Source: an uncultured Clostridia bacterium (GTDB taxonomy: Bacteria; Bacillota; Clostridia; Christensenellales; Borkfalkiaceae). From it: a stretch of DNA of 8,671 nucleotides. The notes below the pieces were generated by a model, which was not told where the DNA came from, did not search any database, and saw nothing but the letters and a program-made list of their open reading frames with translations. The DNA lies in contig CAKQKN010000044.1 in assembly GCA_934249215.1 (NCBI GenBank), positions 1 to 8,671 on the forward strand. The letters are read 5' to 3'. Below, in pieces: positions 6,369 to 8,671 of the stretch (position 1 is the stretch's first letter; every line of letters begins with the position of its first letter). A program made the position numbers and the translations under genes.

Positions 6369-7061
6369 ATGTTAAATGACGGAATAAACGGTAAAATCGA
6401 TCTCGTCGTGTCCGATCGGGCGGTGACTTACGGCGATCTTAAAGACAAGCTCGACAGGGCGCTCGGCGGAAAAATCCGCGCGGTCTGCATCCCGCCGTGT
6501 TTTGTGCGGTGGGCGAAAAAGTACGTCGGCGACAGACTGAAAGTCTGCATGCTCGTGGACGTCCCGGGCGGGAACGAAACGATCAACGCCAAGGTGTGCC
6601 AGATAAGAGAGGGCTTGAAAAACGGCGCGGACGAATTCGAAGTCGCGGTCAATATAAACGAAATCAAGAGCGGCAACGTCGATTATATGTTCGGGGAACT
6701 TCGTCAGCTCAAGCGCGCATCGCGGAGCCGCCTTTTCAAGTGCGCGATAGATCCGAGGCTTTTGTCGGACGCGGAAATCGAAACTTTCTGTAAATACGCG
6801 CTGTATGCGAAATGCGACTATATCTCGCTCGGAATGCCGTTCGGCGGTTATTCCGCGCTTGAAGAAGTCGAAAAGATCAAGGGACTTGTCGGGAAAAAGA
6901 TAAAGGTCAAGGCGTTTTCGTCCGAGCCGAGCGCAAAATTAATTTCGGAGATTCTGGACGGCGGCGCGGACAGAGTGGGCGTGATTTCATTCCCGAAAGC
7001 GAGCGCCGAGGTTGAAGAAAGGAGCGGTGCGGGCGAGATGCCCGCGGTCGTAACGCGCTGA
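6369..7061 (+). CDS. DeoC-family aldolase homologue lacking the Schiff-base lysine
   Basis: A 230-residue protein of TIM-barrel DeoC (deoxyribose-phosphate aldolase) type. Family pattern is clear in AVCIPPCFVRWAKKYV (38-53), VDVPGGNETINAKVCQIREGLKNGADEFEVAVNI (63-96), CDYISLGMPFGG (149-160), KIKVKA (177-182) and GGADRVGV (198-205). Compared from memory with E. coli DeoC, the lysine that forms the Schiff base (Lys167, in FIKTSTG) is Ser153 here. Asp102 is Glu91, the phosphate-binding GG after the second lysine is replaced by FSS, and only the Lys201 equivalent (Lys181) remains. Normal aldolase activity is therefore unlikely; it may be a pseudoenzyme or have a changed reaction. The ATG at 6369 has GGGGAG at 6358-6363, 5 nt upstream. 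It lies 116 bp after ddl with no clear promoter or terminator between, so cotranscription is possible. Confidence 0.72.
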   Translation: MLNDGINGKIDLVVSDRAVTYGDLKDKLDRALGGKIRAVCIPPCFVRWAKKYVGDRLKVCMLVDVPGGNETINAKVCQIREGLKNGADEFEVAVNINEIKSGNVDYMFGELRQLKRASRSRLFKCAIDPRLLSDAEIETFCKYALYAKCDYISLGMPFGGYSALEEVEKIKGLVGKKIKVKAFSSEPSAKLISEILDGGADRVGVISFPKASAEVEERSGAGEMPAVVTR

Positions 7062-7063
7062 TT

Positions 7064-7123
7064 GTGCGGTAAGTCGTGCGGTAAGGTGAACGGAAAATCG
7101 CGCGGTAAATCGTGCCGTGGTTA
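7064..7123 (+). repeat. Degenerate 12-bp tandem repeat after the deoC-like gene
   Basis: Five consecutive 12-base units begin at 7064, 7076, 7088, 7100 and 7112. The consensus is close to GTGCGGTAAGTC: units one and two differ at the last two bases, unit four (GCGCGGTAAATC) has two changes, and units three and five are more diverged. It starts two bases after the stop codon at 7059-7061 and is not open in the gene's frame. No function is evident. Confidence 0.6.
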
Positions 7124-7195
7124 AAAAAACTTTTTAAAATAACTTAAAAAAACGAGTTTCGGCAAAAGAAAATTCGACAAAGCGGCTTAAAACGT

Positions 7196-7224
7196 TTCAC
7201 AAATACAATCCGATATGTTATAAT
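7196..7224 (+). promoter_or_regulatory. Promoter of tRNA-Ser
   Basis: TTCACA at 7196-7201 (five of six consensus positions) and TATAAT at 7219-7224 (perfect) are separated by 17 bp. A TG at 7216-7217 one base before the -10 makes it an extended -10 promoter. The expected start near 7231 gives a leader of about 43 nt before the mature tRNA. Confidence 0.85.
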
Positions 7225-7273
7225 CGAGAGCGTCGTGTGGGATTTCGATCTTGAATCGAGGTCGGCGCGATAT

Positions 7274-7366
7274 GGAAACGTATCGAAGTGGTCGCACCGA
7301 GACGCACTCGAAATGCGGTTACGCCTTTACCGGCGTACGAGAGTTCGAATCTCTCCGTTTCCGCCA
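7274..7366 (+). tRNA. tRNA-Ser (anticodon CGA, encoded CCA)
   Basis: This class II tRNA of 93 nt reads UCG codons. The acceptor arms are GGAAACG (7274-7280) and CGTTTCC (7356-7362), then G73 and encoded CCA (7364-7366). The D stem is TCG/CGA (7283-7285, 7298-7300). The anticodon loop CTCGAAA (7307-7313) has anticodon CGA at 7309-7311. The long variable arm TACGCC/GGCGTA (within 7319-7338) is characteristic of serine tRNAs. The T arm is GAGAG-TTCGAAT-CTCTC (7339-7355). The one irregularity is an A-G mismatch at position 27-43 of the anticodon stem. It sits between its own promoter and an intrinsic terminator, and mobile-element remnants lie directly downstream. Confidence 0.96.
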
Positions 7367-7396
7367 TAATAGCCGCTCAAAAAAGATGCGCGGCGC

Positions 7397-7424
7397 AAAA
7401 AGCCTGATTTTATCAGGCTTTTTT
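7397..7424 (+). terminator. Rho-independent terminator of tRNA-Ser
   Basis: AGCCTGAT (7401-7408) pairs with ATCAGGCT (7412-7419) around a three-base loop. A run of six T follows (7419-7424) and five A stand on the left side (7397-7401), so it could also act on the opposite strand. It lies about 30 bp after the tRNA. Confidence 0.9.
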
Positions 7425-7441
7425 GCTACAAAAAACACGAA

Positions 7442-7693
7442 ATTTCAAAGGGTGTTTTCATAGCGTTCGCGTATTGCATAGTTAAGGCTTTCTTTCAGAA
7501 TATTAAGCGCGGGGGAATATTGCTCGTACAGATGTCGGTCGGATCGTTATATATGTTTTCCGTGCCGCGCGGTTATTCTGACGGGTTTACGCAATGGATG
7601 AAACAGGTTGCCGCACTGTGTCTGACGGCGTTTATGCAGACAACGTTATTGTTTGCTGGGCTGATGACGTTTTCGATAAATATGCTGTCGTAA
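7442..7693 (+). pseudogene. Remnant of a TrbL/VirB6-like conjugation membrane protein
   Basis: Frame 2 is open for about 83 codons and ends at TAA 7691-7693, but has no plausible start: the open frame runs back without a start codon through the tRNA terminator. The peptide contains two hydrophobic stretches, with the core FFQNIKRGGILLVQ, then GSLYMFSVPRGYSDGF, then WMKQVAALCLTAFMQTT and LLFAGLMTF. From memory, GSLYMF-S-[VI]-PRGY-x-DGF followed by KQV-x-x-LCLTAF is typical of the TrbL/VirB6-like conjugal transfer protein of clostridial integrative conjugative elements; no search was run. Such proteins are several hundred residues long and continue after this region, so both ends appear lost. 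Its place directly behind a tRNA-Ser gene, a common class of integration target, fits an excised or decayed element. Real homology probably begins near 7460. Confidence 0.55.
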
Positions 7694-7694
7694 A

Positions 7695-7778
7695 GACGAC
7701 GCGACGGTTCTGTATTATATCAAATACGCCGTTCGCTATTTTATAACCGATCAACAAACGTATAAGTGGAAGGAATAA
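7695..7778 (+). pseudogene. Orphan C-terminal tail in frame 3, possibly a second conjugation gene
   Basis: Right after the TrbL-like fragment, frame 3 encodes DDATVLYYIKYAVRYF followed by ITDQQTYKWKE and a TAA at 7776-7778, with no start codon or ribosome binding site. The aromatic, basic tail vaguely recalls C-termini of small conjugation proteins such as PrgI, which can follow TrbL/VirB6-like genes in these elements, but this is a weak resemblance. It may instead be chance coding. If real, it marks an internal deletion that joined two conjugation genes. Confidence 0.25.
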
Positions 7779-7817
7779 AGGTCAAAACGTATATAACGGT
7801 GTGAAAGGCGAAACCGC

Positions 7818-7846
7818 TTGACTTTAGGCGTTAAAAACGATAGAAT
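7818..7846 (+). promoter_or_regulatory. Promoter of the three-gene accessory cassette
   Basis: TTGACT (7818-7823) and TAGAAT (7841-7846) each match consensus at five of six positions and are 17 bp apart. The expected start is near 7853, just before the Shine-Dalgarno AAGGAGG at 7854-7860, giving a very short leader. Two copies of AAACGTATA stand upstream (7756-7764 and 7785-7793) and might be operator sites. Confidence 0.75.
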
Positions 7847-7868
7847 ATGAGGGAAGGAGGGTAATCCG

Positions 7869-8123
7869 ATGATTGAAACTTTAAGTAAGAAAAAACTCGA
7901 TGAAGAGCGGGAACGTAGTTATGAACACGGCTTGCCCGAATACTTGCAAAACGATCTCGACGCATATAAAGACGGACTGAAGAACGGCTCAACGATTATG
8001 GACTGTTTATGGGGTGAGTTATATGGCAGTATTAACATTGCTGAAATAAACGAAGGCTCGATCACCCATGAACATGCGGATTATTTAAGAAAGAAATATT
8101 TGTTCAGAGGTTGCGATGAGTAA
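7869..8123 (+). CDS. Small protein of unknown function, first gene of the DUF3791/DUF3990 cassette
   Basis: An 84-residue soluble protein with a charged N-terminal helix (residues 5-20), then LDAYKDGLKNGSTIMDCLWGELYGSINIAEIN (30-61) and a C-terminal HEHADYLRKKYL (67-78). I do not recognise a named domain. From memory, small proteins with a similar DCLxxELxxSIN ... ADYLRxKYL pattern occur beside DUF3791 and DUF3990 genes in gut Clostridia, but this was not checked. It has no membrane segment or zinc motif. AAGGAGG at 7854-7860 lies 8 nt before the ATG. It overlaps the next gene by 8 bp. Only one of its five serine codons is TCG, unlike the core genes, which fits acquisition by transfer. By position it could be an antitoxin or accessory subunit. 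Confidence 0.8.
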   Translation: MIETLSKKKLDEERERSYEHGLPEYLQNDLDAYKDGLKNGSTIMDCLWGELYGSINIAEINEGSITHEHADYLRKKYLFRGCDE

Positions 8124-8316
8124 GATATCATTTATATCGTTTTGCGTTGAATACTACGCAGAACACGTGAATAAAACGAGCGATGAAGTGTATGAGATGT
8201 TCAAAAAAGAAAAATTGCTCGATTTGCTCGAATCCGATTACGAAGATTTACATGGAATGAGTATGGAATATTTAATGCAAATGTTCGACGAATATTTAAA
8301 AGGGGATAAAAAATGA
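8116..8316 (+). CDS. DUF3791 family protein
   Basis: A 66-residue protein, mainly helical and acidic. It matches the DUF3791 pattern FISFCVEYYAEHVNKTSDEVYEMFKKEKLLDLLESDYEDLHGMSMEYLMQMFDEYL (about 6-61) over its whole length; I recognise the family from memory, with no search. Function is not established. DUF3791 genes frequently sit directly before DUF3990 genes, which suggests a cognate antitoxin or regulatory partner. The ATG at 8116 overlaps the upstream stop by 8 bp, and its TGA overlaps the next ATG (8313-8316), so the three genes are probably cotranslated. Codon use and base composition are AT-rich compared with the genes left of the tRNA. Confidence 0.85.
   Translation: MSKISFISFCVEYYAEHVNKTSDEVYEMFKKEKLLDLLESDYEDLHGMSMEYLMQMFDEYLKGDKK
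8302..8306 (+). promoter_or_regulatory. Ribosome binding site of the DUF3990 gene
   Basis: GGGGA lies 6 nt before the ATG at 8313, inside the last codons of the DUF3791 gene. It supports that start and a coupled translation order. Confidence 0.6.
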
Positions 8317-8671
8317 TAGTTTATCACGGAACAACGCTTGAAATTCAAAAGCCAGAAATCATTGAAAACGAGATAGGTAGAGATTTCGGATTTGCGTTTT
8401 ATACGACGGACATCGAAGAACAGGCGATTCGTTGGGCAATTCGCCGCGCAAAGATATTAAACCGAAAAAGCGATAAAAAATATCCTGCAATCGTAAACGT
8501 ATACGAATGGACGAATACGGGAGAATTAAACGAAAAACATTTTGACGGCGCGTCGATGGAATGGCTTGAAATGGTTGTGAAATGTCGTAGCGATATAACT
8601 TTCAGGCATGGGTACGATATTGTAAGCGGAAAGATTGCAAACGATAACGTCGGCGAAACGGTTTCGTATGT
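8313..8671 (+). CDS. DUF3990 family protein, ADP-ribosyltransferase-like (partial, 3' end outside)
   Basis: The first 119 residues are present and the frame is open at the window edge. MIVYHGTTLEIQKPEII (1-17), GRDFGFAFYTT (22-32) and EEQAIRWAIRRA (35-46) match the DUF3990 pattern, followed by VNVYEW (61-66), SMEWLEMVVKCR (81-92) and YDIVSGKIANDNVGETV (101-117). DUF3990 is, to my knowledge, placed with the ADP-ribosyltransferase fold. The H-Y-E-type catalytic residues could then be His5 (YHGT), Tyr30 (FYTT) and an acidic residue in the SMEWLE segment (Glu83 or Glu86). Such enzymes move ADP-ribose from NAD+ to a macromolecule, often as toxins. The target is unknown. ATG 8313 overlaps the DUF3791 stop. 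Family members I recall run somewhat past this point, so a short C-terminal part is missing here. Confidence 0.85.
   Translation, partial: MIVYHGTTLEIQKPEIIENEIGRDFGFAFYTTDIEEQAIRWAIRRAKILNRKSDKKYPAIVNVYEWTNTGELNEKHFDGASMEWLEMVVKCRSDITFRHGYDIVSGKIANDNVGETVSY

Noticed and set aside
7121..7150. A- and T-rich block TTAAAAA/TTTTTAA before the tRNA, as a possible terminator or UP element
   Set aside because: The stem is all A-T, and the block is about 45 bp or more from the -35, too far for a normal UP element.
7251..7463. 70-codon open frame covering the tRNA-Ser gene
   Set aside because: It overlaps a well-formed tRNA and its terminator and has no family resemblance.
7425..8671. Repeat of the tRNA-Ser 3' end as an attachment site, and CRISPR-like arrays
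   Set aside because: No second copy of the tRNA 3' sequence and no regularly spaced repeats are seen in this part of the window.

Overview
The window reads as chromosomal DNA of a Gram-positive-type anaerobe, probably a gut Clostridia (Bacillota), perhaps near Christensenellales. That placement is inferred from the gene families, the GGAGG-type ribosome binding sites and the clostridial character of the accessory genes; no marker gene fixes it. All supported genes are on the + strand. From position 1 to about 7,366 the DNA is GC-rich and favours TCG and AGC for serine. From about 7,425 to the right edge it is visibly more AT-rich (hand count: 21/60 G+C at 8161-8220 against 36/60 at 5581-5640).

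Core region. A gene tail (1-93) overlaps a BrkB/YihY-type membrane protein (90-857). A consensus promoter (913-941) then starts a tightly overlapping operon: tsaE, tsaB, a RimI-type acetyltransferase, an alpha/beta hydrolase and a membrane-anchored MurF-like ligase. It ends in a strong intrinsic terminator (4937-4983). TsaE and TsaB are two of the proteins that make t6A on tRNAs, and RimI-family enzymes acetylate protein N-termini; the same transcript also carries a peptidoglycan-precursor ligase. The next unit encodes a D-Ala-D-Ala ligase (5131-6252), whose product is the substrate MurF-type enzymes attach, followed by a DeoC-family protein (6369-7061) that has lost the Schiff-base lysine. 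A decaying 12-bp tandem repeat follows it.

tRNA gene and accessory edge. A tRNA-Ser(CGA) gene with encoded CCA (7274-7366) has its own strong promoter and an intrinsic terminator. Directly behind it lies what looks like the scar of an integrated conjugative element: an in-frame, start-less piece of a TrbL/VirB6-like conjugation membrane protein (7442-7693) and a second short orphan tail (7695-7778). Beyond that, an AT-richer three-gene cassette with its own promoter (7818-7846) encodes an 84-aa protein of unknown function, a DUF3791 protein and a DUF3990 protein cut by the window edge. DUF3990 is, to my knowledge, related to ADP-ribosyltransferases, so the cassette is a candidate toxin-antitoxin or defence module. 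It is the best candidate for an undescribed system here.

The most unusual signals are a near-leaderless tsaE mRNA predicted from promoter geometry, the catalytically altered DeoC homologue, the TM-MurF fusion with an atypical C-terminal motif, a low-complexity insertion inside the RimI fold, and the scar plus ART-like cassette behind tRNA-Ser.
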